From Pyrinomonadaceae bacterium (lineage in GTDB: Bacteria; Acidobacteriota; Blastocatellia; Pyrinomonadales; Pyrinomonadaceae), in NCBI GenBank assembly GCA_036277115.1, contig DASUNM010000027.1:62001-126000 (forward strand): a stretch of DNA of 64,000 nt, in the 5' to 3' direction. The notes under the pieces are model-generated. The model did no database searches. It was not told the DNA's origin and was given only the letters and a program-made list of their open reading frames with translations. Positions within the stretch are counted from its first letter, which is position 1; the number at the start of each line of letters is the position of its first letter. A program made the position numbers and the translations under genes. Shown piece by piece: positions 9,801 to 16,910 of the stretch.

Positions 9801-10090
9801 CCGAGTAGATCAAAGACGACGCGTTGCCCGTCGGGCGAAACATCGCAGCTCATCCAGGTGCCCTCGTCAGTGTCGAACTCAACCGTCGTGCTCGGCCCGT
9901 GATCGGCTTCGACGTCCCACTTCTCTTCCTTTTTGGCATTCTGCTCGGCTTGCTTGCGCTCCTCCTGCGTCTTTGCCGGCTCAGATGCGGGCGTGGGCGA
10001 CGGCGTAGGTTGCTGCGCATGCAGACCCGGCAGAAAGCCAGACATAAGGAAGGACAGGCACAGGCCCAACGCGAATAATTTGCGTGACAT
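6803..10090 (-). CDS. exported TolB-propeller/amidohydrolase fusion protein
   Basis: 1095 residues from the ATG at 10090, which gives a clean signal peptide (KLFALGLCLSFLMSGFLPGL); a longer reading would bury it. After a Pro/Glu-rich linker, the first ~650 residues hold WD40-like PD40/TolB propeller repeats (SPDGKWIAFTSDRDGGDNIW, SADGRRITFVTW, SPDGAKVAYL). The last ~400 residues are a metal-dependent amidohydrolase with the HxH metal motif in LIDVHAHMGY, a typical APGLIDVH-like strand, and a terminal GSLEPGKLADLIVL. It probably hydrolyses an amide or cyclic substrate in the periplasm; this fusion is common in Acidobacteriota and Bacteroidota. The substrate cannot be read from sequence. Confidence 0.88.
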   Translation of the reverse strand: MSRKLFALGLCLSFLMSGFLPGLHAQQPTPSPTPASEPAKTQEERKQAEQNAKKEEKWDVEADHGPSTTVEFDTDEGTWMSCDVSPDGQRVVFDLLGDIYQMPISGGPAQLLAGGRAWEVQPRYSPDGKWIAFTSDRDGGDNIWLMDTAGKNRRQITKETQRLTNTPAWTPDGQYVVARKHFVDQRSLGAGEIWMYSINGGSGVQLTEKSSWTANVGEPAVDPKGRFVYFVNSGDFDYNKNVYGGIYWIERYDTQLGRRGVFIRGAGGAIRPQPSPDGKYLAFIRRDRLKSVLYLREIESGREWPIYDKLTRDQQETWSVFGTYPGYAWTPDNQSIVITAGGKFVRVNIATKQATPLPFTAHVNQKVTDAVRFPQKVAPARDNTRLLRWARKNGDRIIYNALGKLYMKEGASAPRPLLRTTDLEFAPKFSADGRRITFVTWTDAGKGAVWIADVDGSNARKITSVGDQYANPVFSPDGAKVAYLKGRGSINRGEDLSSESAFEIHYWDGSTSRYVMDVQSRGSNARMPVLTFDPKGERIYFMESPPVPAPPGAPANILTYLSSVKLSGDDYKRHVEARFAAEIVPSPDMAWVFFKELHKLYLAPFPQTGKLLKLNSGESILPVKTVSQDSGDWLAWSADSKTVQWTLGENFYEQGIANVVKEAAKDEKPAAPIATKIGFEFETARPRGLVALTNARIITMKGDEVIERGSILIEDNRIKAIGSRIAIPASARRIDMAGKTIMPGLIDVHAHMGYNTLDITPEKQAPYYANLAYGVTTTHDPSASTQSVFAQSEMVKAGVMVGPRIYSTGFILYGAENAEKATVKNLEDAKRHLARLQADGAFSVKSYNQLRRDVRQMVIKAARDHKMMVVPEGGSTFFYNMNMILDGHTGIEHAVPVAPFYKDVVTLFARSRTAYTPTLIVGYGGIWGENYWYQKTNVWENEKLLRFVPRDDVDARSRRRLMVPEDDFFHFDLARSVRDVVRAGGKAQLGAHGQLQGLGAQWELWMLQQGGLTPMEALRCATLYGAQYLGLDGDIGSLEPGKLADLIVLEKNPLQNIRNSESIRNVMINGVLYETDNMNEVYPEAKPRGKFYWER

Positions 10091-10404
10091 TCTTTTCACC
10101 TCGTTTTTTACGGATGGCAATTGACGAATTGAGGCCGCCGATACACTCCAGCGGCGTGGTTGCTCTAGCCCGCGCATGTTCGACGCCACGCACGTCGTCT
10201 GTCAAGCCCACGTCCAGCCACGCATCCGGATTGTCGCGTTCAGTTCGCTTGCGTATTATCTTGGCGAAAGGCTTAACTCGGGCGTCGTGCCGTCAGCACT
10301 TGGAGGGCGCTTGCGATATCGAACCAGAGTCGACACTTGGATCGTTGTCCTGCGGCGCGCCGGATAATAACAACTCCTAAGACAGTTTTATTAGGCCGGT
10401 AGTG
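10091..10404. other. divergent intergenic region
   Basis: About 314 bases between the amidohydrolase gene (minus) and the small membrane protein gene (plus). Apart from the promoter candidate listed separately at 10231-10259, I see no RNA gene or repeat here. Confidence 0.35.
10231..10259 (+). promoter_or_regulatory. sigma-70-like promoter candidate
   Basis: TTGTCG and TATTAT are separated by exactly 17 bases, about 145 bases ahead of the ATG at 10405. Judged by eye only. Confidence 0.35.
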
Positions 10405-10635
10405 ATGGGAAAACAGTTCATTCCAAACCTCGTTTACCTTGGCGCTCTTAGTTTGCTGGTGTTTGTTTTCACCATGTTATTACTTCTCGCTGCTGCCACG
10501 CTGTTCATCCCCACCAATGTTATGTTCGCATCCGGGATCAGCGCGCGCTCATTCACTATAGCGGCGGTGGGTTTTTTCACGGCTGTCGCGGTAGCGGTGT
10601 TCTTTGTCGCTCGCGCTCTTCAAAGCCGGCACTAG
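10405..10635 (+). CDS. small two-helix membrane protein
   Basis: 76 residues from the ATG at 10405 (GTG just upstream). Two hydrophobic segments, YLGALSLLVFVFTMLLLLAA and FTIAAVGFFTAVAVAVFFVA, are separated by a short loop, with a basic C-terminal tail. It lies 75 bases upstream of the secreted protein gene at 10711 and may share its transcript. No family recognised. Confidence 0.6.
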   Translation: MGKQFIPNLVYLGALSLLVFVFTMLLLLAAATLFIPTNVMFASGISARSFTIAAVGFFTAVAVAVFFVARALQSRH

Positions 10636-10710
10636 ACTGAAACGCTGGCGAGTAACTCTTTGGACCGGGGAGCTTGTTCGACACTTTTTAAGTAAGGGAT
10701 ACTGATCAAA

Positions 10711-11268
10711 ATGAGAGTCGTTGTCACATTGATAGCGATCGTGTTCGCCGCCACATTCGTCCGCGCGCAAACGCCTGCGACGTCCCAACCATCAGACCTC
10801 CAGGTCGTGAAGCACAGCTGGAGCAAGGTCCGTATCGACTGGGACAAAACTCCTTTCGGCAAGCCGACCGAAATCTCGGATGTGCGCAGTCGTCGAGGAT
10901 CAATCCTGGAAGAGCGGGAGGCCCGCGAGCAAAAGAGCCGCCGGGAGAAAACAGCCGCACCTCCTCGTTACGTTTTTGATTACAAACTCACCGTCATCAA
11001 TGCCGGATCAAAGGCAATCAAGGAAATTGAGTGGGACTATGTCTTCGCGGACGCGGCGACCGGCGAGGAGTTTGGACGGCGCGAGTTCACCAGCGTGGAA
11101 AACATTGGCGCCGGCAAACGCAAAGAACTTTCGGTCACGATCTCAAAGCCGCCGACCCGGAGAATCAGCGCTTACACGCTCGGCAAAAATGAGCGGGAGG
11201 GGCTTCGCGAGCAAGTTATGATCGTGCGCATCCTCTACGATGACGGCACCGCCTGGCAGGCCCATTGA
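10711..11268 (+). CDS. secreted protein of unknown function, paralogue of 5637-6260
   Basis: 185 residues with signal peptide (VVVTLIAIVFAATFVRAQ). A Lys/Arg/Glu-rich segment (residues 60-85) precedes a beta-rich domain with YKLTVINAGSKAIKEIEWDY and an end segment VRILYDDGTAWQ matching the paralogue at 5637 in order and spacing. The protease gene follows almost at once (the first possible start overlaps the stop), suggesting an operon. Function unknown. Confidence 0.72.
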   Translation: MRVVVTLIAIVFAATFVRAQTPATSQPSDLQVVKHSWSKVRIDWDKTPFGKPTEISDVRSRRGSILEEREAREQKSRREKTAAPPRYVFDYKLTVINAGSKAIKEIEWDYVFADAATGEEFGRREFTSVENIGAGKRKELSVTISKPPTRRISAYTLGKNEREGLREQVMIVRILYDDGTAWQAH

Positions 11269-11285
11269 CGCGGCCGAACTCCCGA

Positions 11286-12065
11286 ATGACCTACAAAACC
11301 AAACTTTCGGCGTACCTTTTCCTGGCTGGCTTCGTTGGCATTCTCTCGTTCCTGCTGGTCGATCTTTCAGCACTCCTGGCGATGATGCCGGTACAAGATG
11401 GGACTAAACTTCCCTCACCGTGGCTGCTGAAATTGCTGAGCCTGATTCAGCCCACGGCGTTGCTGGCCCTGGCGGTGTTCGGCGGAGTCTTTTTGTCGCC
11501 AAAGGTGAATCTCGCCGCGCCCGCGTTTGAGGCATTGGCGCGTGGCAAGAGCTTCACGGCAGCGCTCAAGCCGCAAATCATTCCCGGTGTGATTGCCGGA
11601 CTGATCGCGGCAGCCGTCCTCGTGCTTAGCTGGGCCTTCCTGAGACCGTTCATGCCTGGGGATTTTGTGACGCGAGCCGAAGCCTTCAACCGTTTGCTGC
11701 CGCTGCCGACGCGCCTGCTTTACGGCGGCATCACCGAAGAATTACTTCTGAGATGGGGACTGCTAACGCTGCTGGTGTGGGTGGCATGGAGAGTCTTTCA
11801 AAGACGGCGCCCTCAGCCGGGAACAGTTTGTTTCGTGGGCGCCATCTTAATCTCGTCGATCGTTTTCGGAGTGGGACATTTACCGGTAGCGGTGGCCATC
11901 GGCGGCCCGCTTACCCTGCCCGTCGTTGCATTCGTAGTCACCGTGAACGGGGTGTTCGGATTAATCGCCGGCTATCTGTTTTGGCGCAAGGGATTGGAAG
12001 CCGCGATCATTGCGCATATGTTGGCGCACGTAGGGATAGTGTCGGCTAGTTATTTTGGAAGCTAA
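11286..12065 (+). CDS. CPBP-family intramembrane protease (Abi/CAAX-like)
   Basis: 259 residues from the ATG at 11286 (a TTG at 11265 is possible). Seven or so membrane segments. The family motifs are in order: EExxxR as GITEELLLRWG, FxxxH as VFGVGHLP, and a final helix with His (MLAHVGIV). CPBP proteins are membrane-embedded glutamic proteases related to CAAX prenyl endopeptidase Rce1; bacterial members process peptides or act in immunity and export. It lies directly after the secreted protein gene. The family is secure, the substrate unknown. Confidence 0.85.
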   Translation: MTYKTKLSAYLFLAGFVGILSFLLVDLSALLAMMPVQDGTKLPSPWLLKLLSLIQPTALLALAVFGGVFLSPKVNLAAPAFEALARGKSFTAALKPQIIPGVIAGLIAAAVLVLSWAFLRPFMPGDFVTRAEAFNRLLPLPTRLLYGGITEELLLRWGLLTLLVWVAWRVFQRRRPQPGTVCFVGAILISSIVFGVGHLPVAVAIGGPLTLPVVAFVVTVNGVFGLIAGYLFWRKGLEAAIIAHMLAHVGIVSASYFGS

Positions 12066-12150
12066 ACCGTCTCAGGCTCCGGCGAGAAGTGACCGGATCA
12101 ATTCTCCTCGCCCATTCCCCGCCCGTTGACCAAAAGCGTCACTGCCTCAA

Positions 12151-12165
12151 TGACAGTAATTGTCA
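12151..12165. promoter_or_regulatory. candidate upstream activator site for the pilin promoter
   Basis: TGACA and TGTCA form a palindrome with a five-base centre, about 95 bases ahead of the sigma-54 -24 element. PilR of Pseudomonas is known to recognise TGTC-containing sites upstream of pilA, so position and sequence both fit. Inference only. Confidence 0.4.
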
Positions 12166-12259
12166 GGAACGCCTTATCGTCTCAGGATTATTTTTCTGAG
12201 CACCGCTGAACTTCGCCAATTTCCTCAGCTTTTTTTCCACTTCGAATCTTTTAGCAACG

Positions 12260-12275
12260 TGGCACGGGCCTTGAA
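12260..12275 (+). promoter_or_regulatory. sigma-54 (-24/-12) promoter candidate for pilin
   Basis: TGGCACGGGCCTTGAA matches the sigma-54 consensus TGGCACNNNNNTTGCW at all positions of the -24 box and spacing; only the -12 GC is GA. It lies 107 bases before the pilin ATG. The rest of the 316-base gap (12066-12381) holds no other recognised feature. Confidence 0.6.
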
Positions 12276-12381
12276 GAGTACTTCCGCGACAAATCGCGCG
12301 CTGCGGTTCATCGACGAGATAAAGCCGGTGGCGCGAAGCAAAACAAAACCAGCTTATCTCATTAAGGAGCAAAGAAAAGAT

Positions 12382-12870
12382 ATGAAGAACAACCGTCAAG
12401 CAGGCTTCTCGCTCATCGAGCTGCTTATAGTCGTCGCGATCATCGGCATCATCGCCGCCATCGCGATCCCGAACCTTCTCGCTTCCCGGCGCGCCGCGAA
12501 CGAAGGCTCTGCCCAGTCGTCGCTGCGAACCATTCACAGTGCCGAGGGTACTTACCAGGCAACTGTCGGCGCTGGCAACTATGGATCTCGCGCTGAGTTG
12601 GGTGCCGAGAACTTAATCGACAACCAGTTGGAAGCTGGAGGCAAGAGTGGTTACAACTTCGAAATCAACCCGACCGACTTGGTTGTGGCCACTAGCCCGG
12701 CCGTGTTTTACGCGACTGCGGTTCCGCAGGTTACCGGACCAATCATGGGCACCGGCACGCGTCGTTTTGGTGTTGCCACCGATGGCACGATGCACGGTGA
12801 CTCGGGCGGCGGTCTCGCAGCCTATGCGAGCGAAGCCGCGGTAATGGCTGCGCCTGACCTCGGCAACTAA
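12382..12870 (+). CDS. pilA: type IV major pilin-like protein (PilA family)
   Basis: 162 residues from the ATG at 12382; an AAGGAG ribosome site lies 12 bases upstream, and this start places the short leader correctly. The prepilin signature is AGFSLIELLIVVAIIGII, with processing after the Gly, Phe as first mature residue and Glu5. The hydrophobic N-terminal helix is followed by a small globular domain (QSSLRTIHSAEGTYQATVGAG). Pilins of this type polymerise into type IVa pili or pseudopili. A candidate sigma-54 promoter lies upstream and a terminator just downstream. A paralogue follows. It could instead be a type II secretion major pseudopilin, but the PilS/PilR context favours pili. Confidence 0.88.
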   Translation: MKNNRQAGFSLIELLIVVAIIGIIAAIAIPNLLASRRAANEGSAQSSLRTIHSAEGTYQATVGAGNYGSRAELGAENLIDNQLEAGGKSGYNFEINPTDLVVATSPAVFYATAVPQVTGPIMGTGTRRFGVATDGTMHGDSGGGLAAYASEAAVMAAPDLGN

Positions 12871-12897
12871 CCTTTGACTTAGGTCAAAACTTGGTAC

Positions 12898-12931
12898 GCG
12901 GGGTGGGAGCATCTTCCACCCCGCTTTTTTT
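12898..12931 (+). terminator. Rho-independent terminator between the two pilin genes
   Basis: A nine-base stem, GCGGGGTGG with CCACCCCGC, closes a nine-base loop and is followed by seven T. A smaller palindrome (TTTGAC/GTCAAA, 12873-12888) precedes it. The second pilin is therefore expected to be expressed at a lower level or from its own promoter. Confidence 0.85.
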
Positions 12932-12974
12932 CAACCAGTGCCCCACCCCACCCTGACCTGAGAGGGGTAATATT

Positions 12975-13457
12975 ATGAGCCGTCAAGCTAAGGGATTTTC
13001 GCTCATCGAGCTTTTGATCGTTGTCGCTATCATCGGGATCGTGGCATCCATAGCGATACCGAGCCTATTGGCTTCGCGCCGTTCGGCAAACGAGGCCTCG
13101 GCTCAATCATCGCTAAGAACGATTCAGAGTTGCGAGCTGACGTACCAGGCAACTACGGGCCGTGGCGACTATGGCACACTGGCTCAGGTACGCGCAGACG
13201 TTTTGACCGACGCGGTTCTGGGCAGTGGTTCCAAGAGCGGATACAACTTCGCTGCTACGCCCAGCGCGCCGGGCATTAGACCGGCACTTTTTTACGCCAC
13301 CGCGGTGCCGATGATTACCGCCGGCATAGGCCAGACGGGAACGCGCCGTTTCGGCGTCACCGAAGATGGCGTGATCCACGGCGACTCAGGCGGTGGCCTG
13401 GCTGCCTACCCGGATGGCACAGCGGTCAGAGCTGCCCCGGCCACGGGAAATCAGTAA
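12975..13457 (+). CDS. second type IV pilin-like protein, tandem paralogue
   Basis: 160 residues with a GAGAGGGG ribosome site before the ATG. The prepilin motif KGFSLIELLIVVAIIGIV is nearly identical to that of the upstream pilin, as are SRRSANEASAQSSLRTIQS and the C-terminal GTRRFGVTEDGVIHGDSGGG. It clearly arose by tandem duplication, with a diverged middle region (residues 60-115). It lies behind a strong terminator, so readthrough or a separate promoter is needed. Probably an alternative or minor pilin. Confidence 0.85.
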   Translation: MSRQAKGFSLIELLIVVAIIGIVASIAIPSLLASRRSANEASAQSSLRTIQSCELTYQATTGRGDYGTLAQVRADVLTDAVLGSGSKSGYNFAATPSAPGIRPALFYATAVPMITAGIGQTGTRRFGVTEDGVIHGDSGGGLAAYPDGTAVRAAPATGNQ

Positions 13458-13543
13458 GCGCAGGTTCTGCGTAAAAGCAATCTTCCACGGTCGTCACACA
13501 AAGTTAGTGCACAAAATCTTTCGGGGCGTGTATATTCACCTTC

Positions 13544-14323
13544 ATGGCAGGTCGGACAATTGCGATTGCCCGTAATGCTTTCCGCGAAGCGGTTCGCGAT
13601 CGCGTCCTCTACAATTTAATTCTCTTTGCGCTGCTCTTGATTGGCAGCGCTATTTTTTTGGGAGAGCTCTCCGCCGGCCAGGAAGCGAAAATAATCGTCG
13701 ATCTGGGTTTGAGCGCGATGCTGCTGTTCGGAGCATTCATCGCAATCTTTGTCGGCGTTGGCCTGGTATTCAAAGAGATCGAGCGGCGCACGCTTTACGC
13801 AATTCTTTCAAAGCCGATCGGCCGGGGCCAGTTTCTGGTTGGCAAGTATCTTGGCCTTAGTTTGACGCTGCTCGTCAACGTCGCAGTGATGGGCGTGGGC
13901 GTAACGCTCGCGTTGGTTTATGTGCAGCGAGGATGGCATCCGCTGGCGGGAAGGATTTGGCCGGCGATTCTCCTGATCTACTTTGAACTGTTGATTATCA
14001 CCGCCGTCGCTTTGGTGTTTTCGTCGTTTTCCAGCCCGGCGTTGTCCGCCCTGCTGACTTTTTTCGTTTTCATCATTGGGCACTTCAGCGCTGACCTGAA
14101 AGTTCTGGCAAACGCGAGCGGCAGCGCTCCGACGCGTTGGCTCTTTCGCGGGCTCTATTATCTGTTGCCCAATTTTTCCAATTACAGCGCAATCACACCG
14201 ACGGCGCATGGGCTAACACCCGAACCGGCCGCGGTGCTGGTCGCGGGGATTTATGCCGTCGTTTACGTGGCCGTACTGCTGTCAGTGGCCAGCCTCATTT
14301 TCGGACGGCGAAACTTCAAATGA
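13544..14323 (+). CDS. ABC-2 type transporter permease
   Basis: 259 residues with six hydrophobic segments and the N-terminal amphipathic region typical of ABC-2 permeases (TIAIARNAFREAVRDRVLYN). The loop LVFKEIERRTLYAILSKPIGR with its acidic/basic pattern is characteristic of this family. Its stop overlaps the start of the next gene (ATGA at 14320), and the ATPase follows, so the three genes form one unit. In Myxococcus an ABC transporter (PilG/H/I) next to pilA is required for pilus assembly; position suggests the same role here, as an inference. Confidence 0.82.
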   Translation: MAGRTIAIARNAFREAVRDRVLYNLILFALLLIGSAIFLGELSAGQEAKIIVDLGLSAMLLFGAFIAIFVGVGLVFKEIERRTLYAILSKPIGRGQFLVGKYLGLSLTLLVNVAVMGVGVTLALVYVQRGWHPLAGRIWPAILLIYFELLIITAVALVFSSFSSPALSALLTFFVFIIGHFSADLKVLANASGSAPTRWLFRGLYYLLPNFSNYSAITPTAHGLTPEPAAVLVAGIYAVVYVAVLLSVASLIFGRRNFK

Positions 14324-15234
14324 AAATGAAACGCGAGGCAGCGTTAATTGTTGTGTTGGTTGCCGGCCTGGGAGCCTCAGCGGCCCTGAGTCGATGGCTC
14401 GACGCGCATCGAACCGATCACGCAAAGCAGTTTGCTGAATCACAACTCTATCTAAACGGACCGGCAGCAAAGCGGCTGACTCTGGCATTCAACGGATTGG
14501 CCGCGGACTGGTACTGGATGCGTTCGCTGCAATACGTCGGGCGCAAAATCGTTAGTCATCAAGACACCAGTAAGGATCAATTTGTGTTGAGTGACCTGTC
14601 CAGTCTTGATTTGCGTTTGCTGGCGAGTTTGCTCGACGTTGCTACGACGCTCGATCCGCAATTCATTCCGGTCTACGAGTATGGCGCCGTGATTCTGCCC
14701 GAGGTGAATCCCGATCAAGCGATCGCGCTGCTGAACAAAGGCATCGCGGCCAATCCCTCGTCGTGGCGCTTGCATCAACACCTCGGATACATCTATTGGC
14801 AGCGCCGCGAGTATTCCACTGCCTCCGAGATTTACGCTGCCGGCGCCCGGCTTCCCGGCGCTCCGCCCTGGATGACCGCGATGAGCGCGCGCTTGAAAGC
14901 TGACGCTGGTTCGCGCCAGGCCGCACGAGACATGTACCGGCATCTGTACGAATCTTCCGACAACAAGAATGTGAAAGAGATGGTTGTCGCGCATCTGATG
15001 AGGCTGGATTCGGAAGATGATCGCGAGGTAATCACGCGCGCACAGGATGAATTCCGAAAGCGAGCCGGTCGTTGTCCAACGTCGTGGCGCGAACTTCTTC
15101 CCTTCTTCCGAGGCGCACGTTTGCAAATCGATATGGCTAATGGAACTCCTTTAGATCCCAGCGGAGTTCCTTATCGGCTGACCGACGGCGGATGCAATGT
15201 CGGTCTTGGTGTAGGCTCGAAGGTGGCGGGCTAG
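14320..15234 (+). CDS. membrane-anchored TPR-like protein in ABC transporter operon
   Basis: 304 residues starting at the ATG that overlaps the permease stop; longer in-frame readings lie inside the permease. A single N-terminal membrane segment (ALIVVLVAGLGASAALSRWL) is followed by a helical region with TPR-like repeats (PDQAIALLNKGIAANPSSWR, LGYIYWQRREYSTASEIYAAG). The rest is probably periplasmic. It sits between permease and ATPase, so it is likely an accessory subunit of that transporter, in the position PilG would have in a pilGHI-like set. Confidence 0.75.
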   Translation: MKMKREAALIVVLVAGLGASAALSRWLDAHRTDHAKQFAESQLYLNGPAAKRLTLAFNGLAADWYWMRSLQYVGRKIVSHQDTSKDQFVLSDLSSLDLRLLASLLDVATTLDPQFIPVYEYGAVILPEVNPDQAIALLNKGIAANPSSWRLHQHLGYIYWQRREYSTASEIYAAGARLPGAPPWMTAMSARLKADAGSRQAARDMYRHLYESSDNKNVKEMVVAHLMRLDSEDDREVITRAQDEFRKRAGRCPTSWRELLPFFRGARLQIDMANGTPLDPSGVPYRLTDGGCNVGLGVGSKVAG

Positions 15235-15240
15235 AAAACT

Positions 15241-16152
15241 ATGCCGATCGTTGAAATCGACAATCTGACGAAAGATTACGAGGTTGGTTTCTGGCGCAAA
15301 CGCAAAGTCCGCGCGCTGGACGGCTTGTCTCTTACAGTCGAGCCGGGTCAAATTTTTGGCTTCCTCGGGGCGAACGGCGCCGGCAAAACCACGACGCTAA
15401 AGTTGCTGATGCGACTGATCTTTCCCACCGCCGGCCGGGCAAGCATTCTTGGCCAGGACATCAACGACATCTCGATGCACCAACGAATTGGCTATCTACC
15501 TGAAAACCCTTATTTCTATGATTACCTGACGCCGCGCGAGTTCCTCGACTACTCCGGACAGCTGTTCGACCTGGATTCAACGACGCGCAAGCGACGCGCG
15601 GAAGAACTGTTGCAGCGCGTGAATCTCGATCAAAAAAGCTGGGACCGGCAACTACGCAAGCTTTCAAAAGGAATGTTGCAGCGGGTGGGACTCGCTCAAG
15701 CACTGGTCAACGATCCCGAAATCGTGTTCCTGGACGAGCCAATGAGCGGTCTCGATCCCGTCGGCCGTCGCGAAGTGCGCGATCTGATTGCCTCGCTCCG
15801 CACCGAAGGCAAAACGGTTTTCATGTGCTCGCACATTCTGTCCGATATCGAAGTCCTGTGCGACAACGTCGCGATTCTGAAGCAGGGCCGGTTGGCACAT
15901 GCCGGATCGCTCGATGAGTTACGCGCGCAGGGCTCAAACCAAATTGAGATTGTCGCGACTGGCGCAAATGAGACAGTGTTGAGAGAGAGTTTAGGAAGCG
16001 ATGTGCAGGTGCTGATCGACGCCAGCGGATTAAGAATTCACATTCAGGACGAAAAGGAAATCGATGCCGTGATAGCCGCAGTGCGAAAGGCGAATGGAAA
16101 ACTGGTTTCAGTTCAGCCGGTGCGGCAGTCGCTGGAAGAATTATTCTTGTAG
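15241..16152 (+). CDS. ABC transporter ATP-binding protein
   Basis: 303 residues. Walker A GANGAGKTT, Q loop region IGYLPENPYFYDYLT, a weak signature LSKGMLQRV in place of LSGGQ, Walker B IVFLDEPMSGLDP, and the switch His in MCSHILSD are all present. The C-terminal ~80 residues are the regulatory extension seen in ABC-2 export ATPases. It partners the permease at 13544. The substrate is unknown; adjacency to pilins suggests a PilH-like role. Confidence 0.88.
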   Translation: MPIVEIDNLTKDYEVGFWRKRKVRALDGLSLTVEPGQIFGFLGANGAGKTTTLKLLMRLIFPTAGRASILGQDINDISMHQRIGYLPENPYFYDYLTPREFLDYSGQLFDLDSTTRKRRAEELLQRVNLDQKSWDRQLRKLSKGMLQRVGLAQALVNDPEIVFLDEPMSGLDPVGRREVRDLIASLRTEGKTVFMCSHILSDIEVLCDNVAILKQGRLAHAGSLDELRAQGSNQIEIVATGANETVLRESLGSDVQVLIDASGLRIHIQDEKEIDAVIAAVRKANGKLVSVQPVRQSLEELFL

Positions 16153-16159
16153 GCTTGGA

Positions 16160-16221
16160 GCGCAGGCGTCTCGCTTGCCGTGACTAAGTCTATCGATGAC
16201 GTGCAAGCGAGACGCTTGCGC
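16160..16221. repeat. long imperfect hairpin repeat between convergent genes
   Basis: Two 19-base arms (16160-16178 and 16203-16221) are inverted copies with one mismatch, separated by 24 bases. The arms read GCGCAGGCGTCTCGCTTGC and its complement. Lying between convergent genes, it may act as a two-way terminator; its look is that of a dispersed REP-type repeat. Confidence 0.6.
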
Positions 16222-16226
16222 CCCAG

Positions 16227-16721
16227 TCACCTCAACTTGAACGCGGTCACTTCCATCCAGAGACTTGCCCGGTCATCCGTTTCTTTTAGCTGGCTTATCG
16301 GAACCGTCACAAACATGGTCTTGTTCGGTTCCAGTTCCGCGCGTTTCGCGGGGATGACCACGATTGTGCGGTCTCTGAGAACGCCTCCCTGGCTGTTCAG
16401 TATCGCGGCGCGAATCTCCAGCCCGACGATTGTGCGGCCCGTAAAGTTCCGCACGGTCGTCTCTAAATCCATTTGAAATCCACCCAGCACGTTCGTCGAT
16501 TGCAGCGCTTCCGGTTTATCCAGCGCAATTTTCTCCCGGTACTGTTCGAACTCAGGTGAGCCGGCGCGGACGGCGTCTGCCAGGGTCGCGGGTGCGCCCG
16601 GCGCAGCCGTCTCGCGCATGAGCAGATAGAAAAAACCGCCGATGACGACGGCGGCGATCACCGCGACGACAATGATTAGAGTTCGCCGGGGCTTGTCTTC
16701 CGGAATGCTGTTAGCGGCCAT
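16227..16721 (-). CDS. membrane-anchored protein of unknown function
   Basis: 164 residues. One N-terminal membrane segment (TLIIVVAVIAAVVIGGFFYL) precedes a periplasmic domain with alternating strands (VLGGFQMDLETTVRNFTG, GLEIRAAILNSQGGVLRDRT, VTVPISQLKETDDRASLWME). This beta-sandwich pattern resembles the FxLyD-like domains of proteins that carry an unstructured anchor, but I cannot name it firmly. It is convergent with the ABC ATPase gene across the hairpin repeat. Confidence 0.68.
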   Translation of the reverse strand: MAANSIPEDKPRRTLIIVVAVIAAVVIGGFFYLLMRETAAPGAPATLADAVRAGSPEFEQYREKIALDKPEALQSTNVLGGFQMDLETTVRNFTGRTIVGLEIRAAILNSQGGVLRDRTIVVIPAKRAELEPNKTMFVTVPISQLKETDDRASLWMEVTAFKLR

Positions 16722-16797
16722 GGTTTGTTAGACCCGCATTTTATCGCACAGTTCCAGCGACGAGAAACTACGGCGGGTGCGCCTCCAACGCGCAAAT

Positions 16798-16855
16798 GGC
16801 ACAGACTTCCGTGTGTGACGCCTTTTGCGGAAAAACCACAGACTGAAAGTCTGTG
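16798..16855. repeat. palindromic repeat of the CACAGACT family
   Basis: CACAGACT and AGTCTGTG flank GAA at 16837-16855, with a degenerate second copy (GGCACAGACTTCCGTGTGTG) at 16798. The same palindrome recurs at 18568-18585, so this is a dispersed family lying in non-coding DNA. Confidence 0.6.
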
Positions 16856-16910
16856 CCACAATTTGCACGCCAGAGATAGGTAGCGTGTAAGATGTCGCGC
16901 GGCCTGAGTT

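Noticed and set aside
8996-9808. 270-codon plus-strand frame inside the amidohydrolase gene
   Set aside because: Mirror frame of GC-rich propeller coding sequence; no motif or ribosome site.
12160-12381. Upstream extension of the first pilin
   Set aside because: It would destroy the short prepilin leader and contains the promoter elements.
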